A stretch of DNA of 64,000 nt, from contig JAZBRS010000074.1 in NCBI GenBank assembly GCA_037176725.1, positions 62,314,001-62,378,000 of the forward strand, read 5' to 3'. The stretch comes from Posidonia oceanica. Taxonomy: Eukaryota; Streptophyta; Magnoliopsida; Alismatales; Posidoniaceae. Of this stretch, positions 1 through 9,958 are shown one piece after another. A program made the translations under genes and the position numbers. The notes under the pieces are model-generated. The model was not told the origin of the DNA. It saw only the letters and a program-made list of their open reading frames with translations, and ran no database searches. Numbering within the stretch: position 1 is the stretch's first letter; each line of letters begins with the position of its first letter.

Positions 1-1194
1 TAGGGTTTTTCTTTCTTAAGTCTTTTAAGTTATGTCTTGATTTTTTATTTAAGGATTTTTCTTGAAGTTTTTAGTTGGATTTTTTTGGTTTGATAGGGTG
101 TTTTTAAGCTTTTCAGATGTGTTTTCTTTTCTTTTTTTTTAATTAAGTTTTTACTTGTTTTTCTTATGTTTGTTAGGTTAAGTCTTTTGCCTTTCTTAAT
201 TACTTGTTCTTAGTATTTGATTTTTTAATTCTTCTTTTTGGGTTTGTTTTTTAATTCCTCTGATGGGTTTTTACCTTTGGTGGTTCTTGATTTTATTTTA
301 GCTTTTTCTTTGATTTTTCAGTGTTTTCTTTCGATTTGTTTTGCATTTTTTAGTTTGCATGCTTGGTTTTCTTTTTAGCTTGCTTAAGTTAAGTTTAAGT
401 TGTTGATTGCTTGTTTAACATTTTTAATTGTTTTTCTTAGTGCACTGATTTGTTTGTTTTATGTTTTGAGATTTTACAGATTTTTATGGGTTTTTGTGGA
501 TTTTTGCAAAAGGGAGAAAGGAAAAGAGAAGGAGGGAAGAAATGGAATAAAAGGGGGAATAAAAGGGAAAAGGATAGATTGGAGGAAAACGATTTTTAAA
601 AAATTCAGAAAAAGTGTTTAAAAATAAAGTAAAAACCAGGATAAGATAGAGGAAGGGTAGAAGCACAGAGGGGGCCCACAGCCAGACCCAAAAAAGGATG
701 AGAAGGGGGGAAAAAGGGAGATGATAATCAGGAGAGAGAGAGGAGAGAGAAAACGATAATTCCGGAGAGAGAAAAGGATAATTTGAGTGAATGGAGGTCT
801 TAATGGTCTTGGAATGGGGTGAAAATTGGTGGGTGGGTAGTCTAGGTTTTGAAGTCTTGGGTCTGAAATTTTGGTTTGATTCTAAGGAGGTTTTGGAGGG
901 GTTTCAAGGTATAGAAAAAGGGTAGTTTCACCTAAGTTTTCTAGGGTTTTTGGGAATGGGTCAGGCTTGGAAAATCCTAGGTTTTTGGGTAGGTTTGTTG
1001 AGTGGATAGTGGTGGGTTTTCCTATGAATTTTGGTTAGGTTTTGAGGTTGGGAAGGGGGGTAGAGGTTTAGGCCAAAATGGGCTGATTTTGAAGGGTTGA
1101 GAGGAGGGTTAGGGTTAGGGTTTGGTTGGGGTTTGATCCAGCAACCAACAAGAGGGCTCCAAAGGTCTAGGCCTGCCAAGATGGGGTGTCAGCA
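1..1194 (-). mobile_element. Beginning of a minus-oriented long LTR, running out of the window
   Basis: The stretch reads like the part of element C's left LTR just before 16079 (T-rich run, then A/G-rich tract, then TAGGGTT-rich segment). It ends ...GGGGTGTCAGCA, which on the minus strand is TGCTGACACCCC, close to the TGTTGACACCCC start of C's LTR. It is therefore the first ~1.2 kb of a minus-oriented LTR whose remainder lies left of the window. It abuts a plus-oriented LTR at 1195, so it is most simply a nested insertion into that LTR. The expected target duplication would be TCGCA (1195-1199); its partner is out of view. Confidence 0.75.
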
Positions 1195-1200
1195 TCGCAT

Positions 1201-1640
1201 TTGCATCGTCTTGCATGCTCGCCTTGTTTTCTTTTGCATTTTGCATCGTTTTGCGTGCTGTTTTGCTTTATTTGCATATTGCTTGCATTCTTGCATCGTT
1301 TTGCATGCCTGCCTTGTTTTCTTTTGCATTTTGCATCGTTTTGCGTGCCGTTTTGCTTTATTTGCATATCGCTTGCATTCTTGCATCGTTTTGCATGTCC
1401 GCCTCGTTTTCTTTTGCATTTTGTATCGTTTTGCTTGTCGCTTTGCTTTATTTACATATCGCTTGCATTCTTGCATCGTTTTGCATGCCCGCCTTGTTTT
1501 CTTTCGCATTCTGCATCGTTTTGCGCTCCACTTTGCTTTATTTGCGTATTGCTTGCATTCTCACCCCATTTTGCGCGCCTGCTTGCTTTTTCTCCTGCAT
1601 TGCACCGTTTTTCGCACCTGCTTTTGCTTTTCTCTTGCAT
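1201..1640 (+). repeat. 90-bp tandem repeat inside LTR
   Basis: Units begin TTGCATCGTT at 1201, 1291, 1381 and 1471, giving an exact 90-bp period, and decay after about 1560. Each unit holds sub-repeats of TTGCATCGTTTTGCRTGCC. The period is divisible by three, which keeps several overlapping frames open; those frames are not genes. The same repeat occurs in the solo LTR at 43430-43930. Confidence 0.85.
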
Positions 1641-1906
1641 GTCGCTTGCATTGTATGGTTTACTGCAGTTTTGTGTTATCGCCTGCATTTGCATTAGGGC
1701 AATGATGCTTACTACCTAGGAGTTCTTACGGACCAGGGTTCGCCCAGTTCGGAACACTAGCAGTGTTGCTGAGCACATAGCTTGCACATTTAATTCCCTA
1801 CATGCATCTTAGCACTTGGAGCACGCATTAGAGCATGCATTCAAGCATTCATTGCATTTAGGCATTAGGCAAGCATTTCCCTGCATTTGCGAGTGAGATA
1901 GCCAAA

Positions 1907-2024
1907 GAAAGACCGATGCCCGAACGTATCGGGGTGCCTAACACCTTCCCCGTGCGTAACAGGAGTCCTTGCCCTTTCTCTTGGCCCGCAATGACCATTC
2001 CTTCATCCTAAGCACGAGTCATAG
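1907..2024 (+). promoter_or_regulatory. Conserved LTR core block (A 5' LTR copy)
   Basis: About 115 bp starting AAAGACCGAT and running to GAGTCAT are strongly conserved in all seven LTR copies of the window, although flanking LTR sequence differs. Other copies: 37566-37684, 44215-44334, 53633-53752 and 63438-63558 (plus), 10208-10325 and 23436-23553 (minus). The block contains a small stem, GGTG-CCTAA-CACC at 1933-1945. Its role is not known to me; R/U5 RNA structure is an inference from its place near the LTR 3' end. Confidence 0.7.
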
Positions 2025-2149
2025 CACAGCATAGCATAGCATTGCATCGCATTGCATTGCATCTCTTTGCACCCTCTTTGCATCCGATTTTGCATGTCTT
2101 TTCATGCATTACCCTTGGTTTTCCTTGTCTCCCAACCTAACAGACATGG

Positions 2150-2160
2150 TGGCGACTCTG
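2150..2160 (+). promoter_or_regulatory. PBS-like motif inside LTR U5 (A 5' LTR)
   Basis: TGGCGACTCTG repeats the first 11 nt of element C's PBS and lies 152 nt before the LTR end. The same motif at the same distance occurs at 37768-37778 and 44467-44477, and as TGGCAACTCTG at 53836-53846 and 63641-63651. In C it lies 110 nt from the LTR end (minus strand, 23297-23307 and 10069-10079). Confidence 0.6.
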
Positions 2161-2313
2161 ATTTGTCTTATCACTTCTTTTTCTTTTTTTTACCAGCATT
2201 CCTGAGTCAAGTTTCTTCCCTTGGATCCTGCCGCATATAGTGAGCCTATTTTGATTGGTGCACGCGAGCTTTGGCATCGTGCATAGACGATCAGAATTTC
2301 AAGATTACTACAG

Positions 2314-2331
2314 TGGTGACTCCACTAGGGA
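2314..2331 (+). promoter_or_regulatory. Primer binding site of element A (tRNA-Arg type)
   Basis: TGGTGACTCCACTAGGGA begins two bases after the LTR end. From memory, the 3' end of a plant tRNA-Arg would be complementary to TGGCGACTCCGCTGGGGA; this copy differs by three transitions. Tat/Ogre elements are known to use a tRNA-Arg primer. Confidence 0.8.
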
Positions 2332-3541
2332 CCTTGTACTCCGGCTTTCGCTTGGCTTTCTCGCCGCTTGCATTTTGCTCCTTTGCCTGCCTTTTGCCTT
2401 TGCATGCATTGTCTGTTTGCCTACTTTGCTTGTTTACATGCTTTATTACTTGCTTTGCTCCTTTACATGCTTTATTACATGCTTACCTGCATTTACTCGC
2501 TTTATTTACCTACTTTTTTTCCTTGCTTTATTTCAAGCATTATGCATGTCTAAATATTTGCTTGGCACACCATGCATGCCTTTTGAATGATGAATGCTTT
2601 CTTTTACTCCAATGCAATGCCACTACACCTGCACATACTATGCATGTTTGCCTTTTGCTATGATAAGTGTTTTTCCTTCACTATCATGCTCACAGCACTA
2701 GCACATACCATGCGCATGCCTTTTGTAATGATTTGTGTTGCTTGTCTGCCATGTCTGAGTGATTTTCTTCCCCTTTTGCACTTAGCCTAAGGACAATTAG
2801 AGACTGATTGCTCCCCCATGGCTAACTAAAAATGGCAAGTAAAAAGAATCTCTAGGAGCAACTAGAGACTACAACACACCTACACCCCCCTCTTTGAGTT
2901 AATAAAATGTGCAAGATAAAATGCGAAGCATTTGCATAAAGCATCATATAGGACATGCATTCTTCTCATCTGAGTCCTCCTACAGTCTGAGAAGGATAGT
3001 CCAAGTCTCTTGCCCCCAACGCTTTGGCATGGTGTGAGTAGATCGGTCTGTCCCCCTTTGTCAGGGGGTCGCGTCGGTGTTAATAGAGGGTACCACCCAT
3101 GCTTCTGGCAGGGTTGAGGCTCCCAAAGCACCACCACATTATTCCTGAGCTCTGGCTAGGCTTGAGACTTGGGACCTACTTTTTCTAGCTTGAGTCAGCG
3201 ACCTGTACACCCATGAGCGTCCGAAGTAGACTACCTACTAGGACACCCTAGATTGGTGAGGGAGAGCATGCTAGAAAGCATACATTCGCATTCATAACAT
3301 ACATCAAAGCACTTGCATTTTACTTTCGAGATCTAACCCTTGTTTTGCTTACCTTTCGAAGAGGTCAGTGAGCGAGTTCCTTAGCTGGAGCTCGAGTGCA
3401 TTCTCTTACTGACGCCCCTATTGCAACACTTGCTTCCTACCATCCCCTCCTGAGCTATTCGCCTTCGCGAATATAACTCCTCCTAGGCGTCCTTCTTCAC
3501 CTTTCCATTGTAGCCCTATTCTTACCTGCTTTGGGTCAGCC
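2332..3541 (+). other. Leader between PBS and gag, element A
   Basis: No coding sequence is apparent. The first ~450 bp are pyrimidine-rich with TTGCATGC-type repeats. The segment about 3040-3140 is shared with the leaders of C (about 22220-22380, minus) and D (about 54690-54790), including a CCCCCT/AGGGGG hairpin at 3052-3068 and a GGGT-ACC-ACCC motif. Before gag, a pyrimidine-rich TCTAACCC segment (about 3330) corresponds to intron-acceptor-like sequences in C and D but lacks a good AG here. Confidence 0.6.
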
Positions 3542-5990
3542 ATGGCCCAGCACACTCTTAAGCCTCAGCTCACTCTGGTTGTTCCAAAGGGGACTTCTGC
3601 TTTGGCCCCTCCAACTCTCGTTTCCACTCCTCTTGTGCCCCCGGTGACACCAGGGTTTCCCCCTCTATCGCCTAGGGCACCCCAGCATCCTATGGGACAT
3701 TGGCAGACTCACACTACTCCAGACCCGATCACCAATCCCATCTTGGTGACCTATGCTCGTGCTCCGGAGGTGCCTCTGACCCCTCCTTCCCTGGGTCTTG
3801 TCACTTCTGACACCCACCCTGCTGCGGCGACTTCTGCCTTAGGATCCTATCCTTCTAGACAGTCTGAGTCCTCCCCCTTGCATCTGATCCCTCACCGGCA
3901 CTGCAATTCAGCATCCCTACTGACGGGACCCCTGAAGAGTGGTACTAGTGCTTGGCAGAGCTTGCCCAGATATTCCTAGGTATGGCTCTGTCTGCCTGCC
4001 CCCTCTGGCTCCTTCTGCACCCGAGATCCCCTGGCTTTCTACTCCTACTCTGCAGGCATTCCCTTCTGTACTCCCGCCCACGCCATCGCCTTAGCTATTC
4101 ACTGCTCCAGCGATGGGGGCTCAGCTTCCGCCTCCTGCATATGCACAACACATTGCATAGTATCCTCCTCCACCCCGTGGTGGCCAACCCCTCGGGTTGG
4201 TTCGAGCACAGCACTTCTCTGGATTGCTGCCTGGCATTGTGCCATTGCAGCAGCTGCTGCTCCCATGATCTGCATCACCTATCGCATTGCATGCTAGTTA
4301 CTCCTACCCCCTGCATTAGCAACCCCCTACCCCAACATACTTTCCTGCACCCACGACACAACTGCACGGATACGCCGCCCATCCTGTCGCTCCACCAAGC
4401 GATGCGATGGTGGACTAGGAGGAGCACCACGGTGCGTCCTTTGCAGCGTATGTGGCCCCTACCCCTGTTGTACCACCTCCTTTGGCAGCAGCTCCAGAAT
4501 CCAACGACGACAGGTTTGCCGTTCTGGAGAAAGCACTTTGACAAGTGCAGGGTATAGACCACCAGTCTTACCAATTTCGGGACCTCTGTTACTTCCCAGA
4601 AGCGGTGCTCCCACCGAAGTTTCGCATCCCTGTCTTTGAAAAATATCATGGTAAAGGCTGTCCAGTAGCACACCTGAAGGCATACTGTGGAGATCTTGCT
4701 CAGCTCCAGGCTGACGAGAGGTTCCTTATCCATTTGTTCCAGAAAAGTCAATCTGGCCCTGCACTCAAGTGGTTCACCTCACTTGATATGGCCACCATAA
4801 AGATGTGGGACAACCTCAGCCAAGCGTTCCTGGGACAATATGCCTTCAACCTTGACCCAGTCCCAAAGCGCGCGGACCTCGTCGCATTAAAGCAGAACCC
4901 CGGTGAGCCGTTTGGGGAGTATGTCGGCCGCTAGCGCGCCCTTGCTTCGCAAGTTCGAGATGGACCCTCTAACGAGGAGTCCATCGAGATTGTGATCGGA
5001 GATGCACAGCCCGTTACCGGGGCTCTGCTCAGCATTCAACCCATCACCACCTTCACAGCACTAATCTGGGCTGGCACCCGCGTGGAGAGTTCGCTACGGA
5101 GTGGCAACTTCTTGGTGCTCTCTGCATTTGCCAAGCAGGTCACCACCAGCAGCAACACCAGCAGCAGCACCAGCAACAACAGCAGCCGTCCTAAGAAGAA
5201 GGACTCACCGAAACCTGCTGTTGCCTATGTCAACCCTGCTCCCGCATCCACGCCTGCGCTTATTTTGCTGGCGGTTCGGCCTCCCCTGAATCAGGTAGTG
5301 TATGCACCAGCACCTAGGGCACACCCCACACCACAAATCACTACCACCACCCAACCGGTGTATCCTGCCGCACAGGTCCGGCAAGCGCAACCCCAGGGGC
5401 AGAGGCGCTAATTCAGAGAGCGGCGTCAATTCACCCCACTGGTGGAACCGCTCAATGCCGTCCTCCCTAAGGTCGTGTCATATCTGAGGTTTCCCGAGGT
5501 TCGCCCGCCACCAAATCCACTTCCCCCTTGGTATAAGGCAAATCTCTTTCGTGACTTTCATCAAGCTGTAGGGCACTCGATGAACAGTTGCCTCACTTTG
5601 CAGGACGCCATTCTGAATTTGATCGAATCGGGAACGATCACCATCCACACGCATGAGGCATCCTCTTTAGCTCCTCCATCAGCATCAGCCCCTACGCTAG
5701 CATCAGCATGCCCCCATGCCAGCATCGTCCGCCAGCCCCTCCCGGACCAACCCAATCTGGAAGGCACGGGGACCTCGAGAATCTACTCTCTCTCCCCTTC
5801 TCGGCCTGCTACGTTTGTGGTAGACTCCTCCAAGCTCATTCATGATGTCTCGGAATCCTTCCCTCTCTCTCTCTATAGTGCGGCCATTACTGGCTCCGAG
5901 TCAGGGATCCTTATGATCGGACCGTATGCCAAGCCCGCGCCCTACCATGCATCCTCATGCCCCTGCCTCTATATACCCTCAGGCTAGACT
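3542..5990 (+). pseudogene. gag: Decayed Tat-type gag of element A
   Basis: Gag is the structural capsid/nucleocapsid protein that packages element RNA. The ATG at 3542 opens a Pro-rich N-terminus (MAQHTLKPQL...) matching the N-terminus of element C's gag. A frameshifted stretch follows (about 3980-4540). The capsid-like core then reads KFRIPVFEKYHGKGCPVAHL, ...LIHLFQKSQSGPALKWF and WDNLSQAFLGQYAFNLDPVP within 4545-4934. In-frame stops lie at 4932-4934 (TAG, where C has Trp) and 5409-5411 (TAA). The C-terminal part (5442-5987) has the FHQAVGHSMNSC module typical of Tat gag tails. The plus orientation agrees with the PBS upstream. It cannot make a full protein. Confidence 0.85.
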
Positions 5991-7434
5991 GCAGGCCCAA
6001 ACCCCTGCCTCCCTTTTAGGTAGATCCCCAGTCAGCCTGCTAGCTAGATCTCAGCCAGGACCCCTAGCAACCTACCAGTAGCATCACCCTTTTCCCCCTC
6101 ACCCAACTTATGCCCCCGTAGCCCCTCTTGTGCTCGCAGCACAGGCCCCTACGGTTATTGACTTAACCTGGGACCCCCATCGTGTGCCCTATAGCTACAC
6201 CATGGAAACGTGCGGGAAAGTCACGTGATTGGGGAGGGTCTACAAGCCTGTAGCTCCAGTGGTAAGGCCCAGCTGTCCAACACCCGCTGCACCCCCTCCA
6301 GCAAGCCAACCCGTAGCACCTCTAGCATCGAGCCAACCCCCTGCAGCTAGTCCTGTAGAGCCTACCCCTAAAGCACCTCCTTCTACCACCAGAAAGCCAC
6401 ACCACAAGACTGACATCACCTCCCAGCTTAGGAGGGTTAAAGCCGACATTTCAATTTGGGACCTTATACACTCCTCTTCCGAATACCACGAGGCTTTGCT
6501 CCGAGTGTTCCAAGCAGCCCATGTGTCCCAAGCTATAGAACCCGCGGCCCTGGAGAGCATGGTTGGCGTCATCGCAGAGCCCCAGATCTTCTCTTTCACA
6601 AGCGATGAGCTGCCTCCGGCGGGGATTAATCACAACCAGCTCTTGTTTGTCACGGTGCAATACAAAAACTTTTGCATTCCCCTATCGCTAGTTGATAACA
6701 GATCAGGCCTTAATGTCTGTCCCTTGCGCACTGCAACTAGGCTCGGATTCAAAGCCGAGGATATCACCCCGGAGATAAAGGGAATAACAGCTTTTGACAA
6801 CACCCACCATGATGCTCTTGGGATCCTAATTATTCCTCTCGAGATTGGCCCGGTCGTCTTCGATGTAGAGTTCTACATTGTCGACTTGGAGCCCAATTTC
6901 AATCTTTTGCTTGGGCACCCTAGGCTGCATAAGCATCAGGTCATCCCCTCGACCCTCCATTGCATGATTAAGTTTCGCCGCGGCGACGATGTTATCGTTG
7001 TCATGGCGAAAAACTTCGAGAAAGAGCGAATCGAGGCGGTTGCACCTATCTCTTCCCAGACTGTCCCTTTTGACCCTAAGCTTTCAAATGCCTTATATCG
7101 AGTTAATCGGTGTGAGCCGGTTAACTTTATACCTGATCTTGAACGTGTCAACTCTTTGGCCATTCATAATAACCCTTTCAGGATGGTCGAAAATGTCTAT
7201 CATAGGTGGGGCTATGTCAAGGGAATGCCGCTCGGGCGGTACGACCAGGGAATCGCTAAGCCGATCCAAGCAGCAGAGTGAAGAGATTCTGAAGGACTCG
7301 GATATGACCTATAGTCCAGCACAGACAAGTGTATGTAGCCCAAAGATCAAAGCATCGCCATCCCCCGGGACCTCACTAATTTTACCAGTGTAGGTATCCT
7401 GGATCCAAGCAGCAATAAAGCCACAGAACAACTA
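5991..7434 (+). pseudogene. Retropepsin-type protease and G-patch-like region of element A
   Basis: The frame is open from 6229 to 7281, but 6229 is not a real start: it simply follows a TGA (6226-6228) that breaks a longer frame containing TVIDLTWDPHR. In the 350-residue open part, residues 155-163 read VDNRSGLNV where Tat proteases have a D-N/T-G-S active site, so the Gly is replaced by Arg. Residues 223-234 (NFNLLLGHPRLH) and 240-249 (PSTLHCMIKF) are further protease-fold hallmarks. Residues 323-342 resemble the G-patch-like segment found after protease in this lineage. Beyond the TGA at 7279-7281 the frame continues with further stops. Protease would process the Gag-Pol polyprotein; here it is presumably dead. 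Confidence 0.8.
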
Positions 7435-9022
7435 GTGTCATGCATAAGCTCTCCACCGCCAACAGAAGAATGGGTCTGCATTGAAGACTACTACTCAGAT
7501 GAGGAGCAGTTTGGCATAGTCAGCGCAACCCCAACCAGCAGCAAGGATCAGCTCAGCATGACATCATCTCGGTCAGTTTGCTTGGCACTCACTGACGCAG
7601 TAGCAGAGTTGGTAGGCCCTATGGCGGGATTGACAGTTTCTCCTCTTCCTGCAGCTTCACCAAAGTCACCGACAGCCGCAGTTGCACCTCTGGGGTCAAA
7701 AGCACGCCCTTCGGCACTATCCAGCAGTCTGCTTGAGACTGCAGCCGCACTAGCATGGAAATCACCTTCTCTGACAGAGCAGTCAGTCGGATCAGGCAGC
7801 AGCATGACTCGGCCCTCATTATTGACAGTGCCACAAGCAAGCCAGGTGGCTCTATCAAGCACACTGCTGTCAGCTTCAGTAGATCTCACTTTGTGGAGGA
7901 TTCTTGCCGCCGCTATAGGGAGACAACCACTGTCACCCATGGGCACCAGTGTTTCATCCCAAGCATAGCGACCCAGCCATCGGTCCTCCCGAGGAGCACT
8001 TGTGCTTCCCCTCCAGTAACAGCAGTGACCCTGGCAGCCTACCCGATAGTAGTAAAGCAAGTGCCCCAAGCAGCAGCAGACCTAGCAGTCACCCAAGAGT
8101 CAGAAGTAACCGTCGCCTACTACGTCGACTCGCCCTCAGATGAGGAGGGAGCAGCGGCTGTAGAGGCTGAGGTCGACTTTAGGATGGGAGACTTGGAGCA
8201 GCTGTTCCAAGAACAACTCGAGTCCCTGGCAGAGGACGTCGCAGAGCATGAAGCAGCACAGAGGAAGGGGAAAGCCGTGGCTACAGAACCCTCCATCATG
8301 GCCATTGAAGAAGATCCAGCAGTAGCAGCGCCCACTAGACCAGATGAGCTCATCACTCAGCAGCCAGGTGGTGGGTCTAAGTGGTATGTGCAATCCATGC
8401 CTCACGCAGCACAGCAAGCATCAGCAGCAGCATTGCAAGCATCCGCATCAGTAGCATCGCAAGCACCAGCAGCAGCAGCAACAGCATCGCAAGCATCAGC
8501 AGTAGCAGCATCGCAAGCATAAGCAGCAGTAGCATTGCAAGCACCAGCAGCATTAGCACAGCAAACACCAGCAGCATTAGCACAGCAAGCACCAGCAGCA
8601 TTAGCATAGCAAGCACAGCAGTAGTAGCATTGCAAGCATCGGCATCAGCAGTACAACATGCATCAACATCGGTGGCATCAGCACAACATGCATTAGCACC
8701 CGCAGTATCAACATTAGCATCCGCAGCGCATCATGCATAAGCAGTAGCATTGCAGCCAACCGCACAAGTAATAGTAGCATCACAGGCAGCAGCACAGCAT
8801 GCACAAGCAGCAGTATCGCAAGCAACCGCACGGGCAATAACCGCACAAGCAGCAATAGCACAGCCAGCAGAAACAATACAGATAGCAGTAGCAAAGTCAG
8901 CAGAGTCAGTGGAACCAGCGGAGTCAACAACAGGGACAGAGCAAGCAGAGTAGACAAAGCAGGCAGAGCAGATTGCCAAGACAGAGGTCACGCACCGAGG
9001 ATACAGGAACACTCGGGTAAGC
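7435..9022 (+). other. Low-complexity linker where RT-RNase H-integrase core should be
   Basis: The segment keeps loosely open frames rich in Ala, Ser, Pro, Glu and Gln (for example about 7755-8522), but I see no reverse transcriptase (no F/Y-x-D-D), RNase H or integrase DDE motif. At ~1.6 kb it is far shorter than the ~3.5 kb those domains need. An acidic stretch (MGDLEQLFQEQLESLAEDVAEH from about 8185; motif cited only by its ends MGDLEQL and DVAEH) looks coiled-coil-like. It most likely records an internal deletion plus repeat expansion. Confidence 0.6.
8400..8760 (+). repeat. AGC/GCA-rich microsatellite-like array
   Basis: Dense AGCAGC, GCATCAGC and GCAAGCA(C/T)CAGC units run for about 360 bp. 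Depending on frame they read as Ala/Ser-rich or Leu/Met-rich peptides on both strands, a by-product of the triplet period. Weaker GCA-rich sequence continues to about 8950. Confidence 0.85.
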
Positions 9023-9449
9023 GTGACCATCCTGAAGCATCACGAGGGCCAAGCAGCGGAACACTTGCACTCCTTCGATATCTCAGATCCCACTTTTGAG
9101 AAGGAGATCCTCTCAGAGCTAGAAGAAGCAGAGTGGGTTGAGGACCGCTGTGTCCAACTCAACTTGATTGATGAGCGTAGATTGCATGCAATGCACAACG
9201 CTCGCTGCTACCAGAAGCAGATGGCCAAAGCATACCTGAAGAAGGTAAGGCCTAGAAGCTTTTAGTCAAGGGATCTCGTTTTGTGAGCCATCCATCTACC
9301 AGACGGTCAAGGTAAATTCCAACCCAACTAGCATGGCCCCTTTGTGGTCAAGCAGGCATTCTCAGGTGGCGCAGCAATTCTTGAGGACATGGACCAGGTT
9401 GGGCAATCAAAACCGGTCAATGCATGCTACCTCAAGAGATACTATCAGT
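9023..9449 (+). pseudogene. Integrase C-terminal (GPY/F) module of element A
   Basis: The open part 9023-9265 reads WVEDRCVQLNLIDERRL and CYQKQMAKAYLKKVRPRSF, the segment leading into the integrase C-terminal domain of Ty3/gypsy Tat elements. The frame continues past stops with DLVL, GKFQPN, HGPFVVKQAFSGGA, ILEDMD and KPVNACYLKRYY: the GPF module and its usual tail. Stops fall after RPRSF, after DLVL and after PN (where Trp is usual). The integrase core with its catalytic DDE triad is absent upstream. The module normally contacts DNA or chromatin during integration. Confidence 0.8.
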
Positions 9450-9953
9450 AGTTCAGCCCTCACCTTGCAGATCATTTGATCCCTATCCTGTCCCTTTGCA
9501 TTTCCACTCTCTACACATTCTCAAACATCCCTTCTTGTTCTGCCTCTCGCATTCGCACCCCTTGCACTTGTACATCCCCATGCATCTCTTTCTCTTCAAG
9601 CATATCTCGTCCATAAGAAAGGATCAACCTTAATCAAATCATCATCGTCATCCTCTTCTATCGATCATGCATTACATTTGGCCCGATGATGAAATCAGAC
9701 GTGCTAGCCTGCTCTAGAAGGAGTCTCCCCGGCCTCACATGACACTACTTAGATGTCTTAGCTAATGAGGGAGCCACCACTCAGTGAGAACAGGCAAAAT
9801 ATCCAAACCCCCTAGGACTTGCACCTCCCGAGGGAGATAAAATGCTAGGGTGTGAGCGAGAGTGTAAGCAAAAAGTATATGTCTAAGCATGGGCATAAAA
9901 GAAAAGAGAAAATAGAAGGTGAAGGCAGAAGTAGACCCTAGAGATAGAGGCAT
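9450..9953 (+). other. Post-pol spacer of element A
   Basis: About 500 bp without recognisable coding content follow the integrase tail. The last ~35 bp align by eye with the sequence that begins right after element A at 37931, and the match continues across the C insertion into 29325 onward. This shows that A's internal region continues on the far side of C. Confidence 0.6.
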
Positions 9954-9958
9954 GCTGC
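9954..9958. repeat. Target site duplication of element C, left copy (GCTGC)
   Basis: GCTGC directly precedes the TGTAGT of the left LTR and recurs directly after the CA of the right LTR at 29325-29329. A 5-bp duplication is standard for Ty3/gypsy integration. Confidence 0.9.

Larger units (their letters stand above)
1195..2312 (+). mobile_element. 3' part of the 5' LTR of element A
   Basis: The segment ends ...AAGATTACTACA and is followed at once by a tRNA-Arg type PBS, so it is a 5' LTR. Its sequence follows the 3' part of the solo LTR at 39249-44629 closely, including the 90-bp tandem repeats and the conserved core block. It is clearly less like the 3' LTR that closes element A (35339-37930). 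The upstream portion of this LTR is cut off by the minus-oriented LTR ending at 1194. Confidence 0.85.

Noticed and set aside
1100..1125. Interstitial telomere (GGGTTAGGGTTAGGG)
   Set aside because: Only about three short units within LTR sequence that is generally TAGGGTTT-rich in this family.
6229..7281. Intact 350-residue protein
   Set aside because: The apparent start is a TTG after an in-frame TGA, the protease active site is altered, and flanking gag-pol is broken; annotated as a pseudogene fragment.
8381..9030. Ala/Ser-rich or Leu/Met-rich proteins over the AGC array
   Set aside because: Triplet-repeat artefacts open on both strands, lacking any domain.
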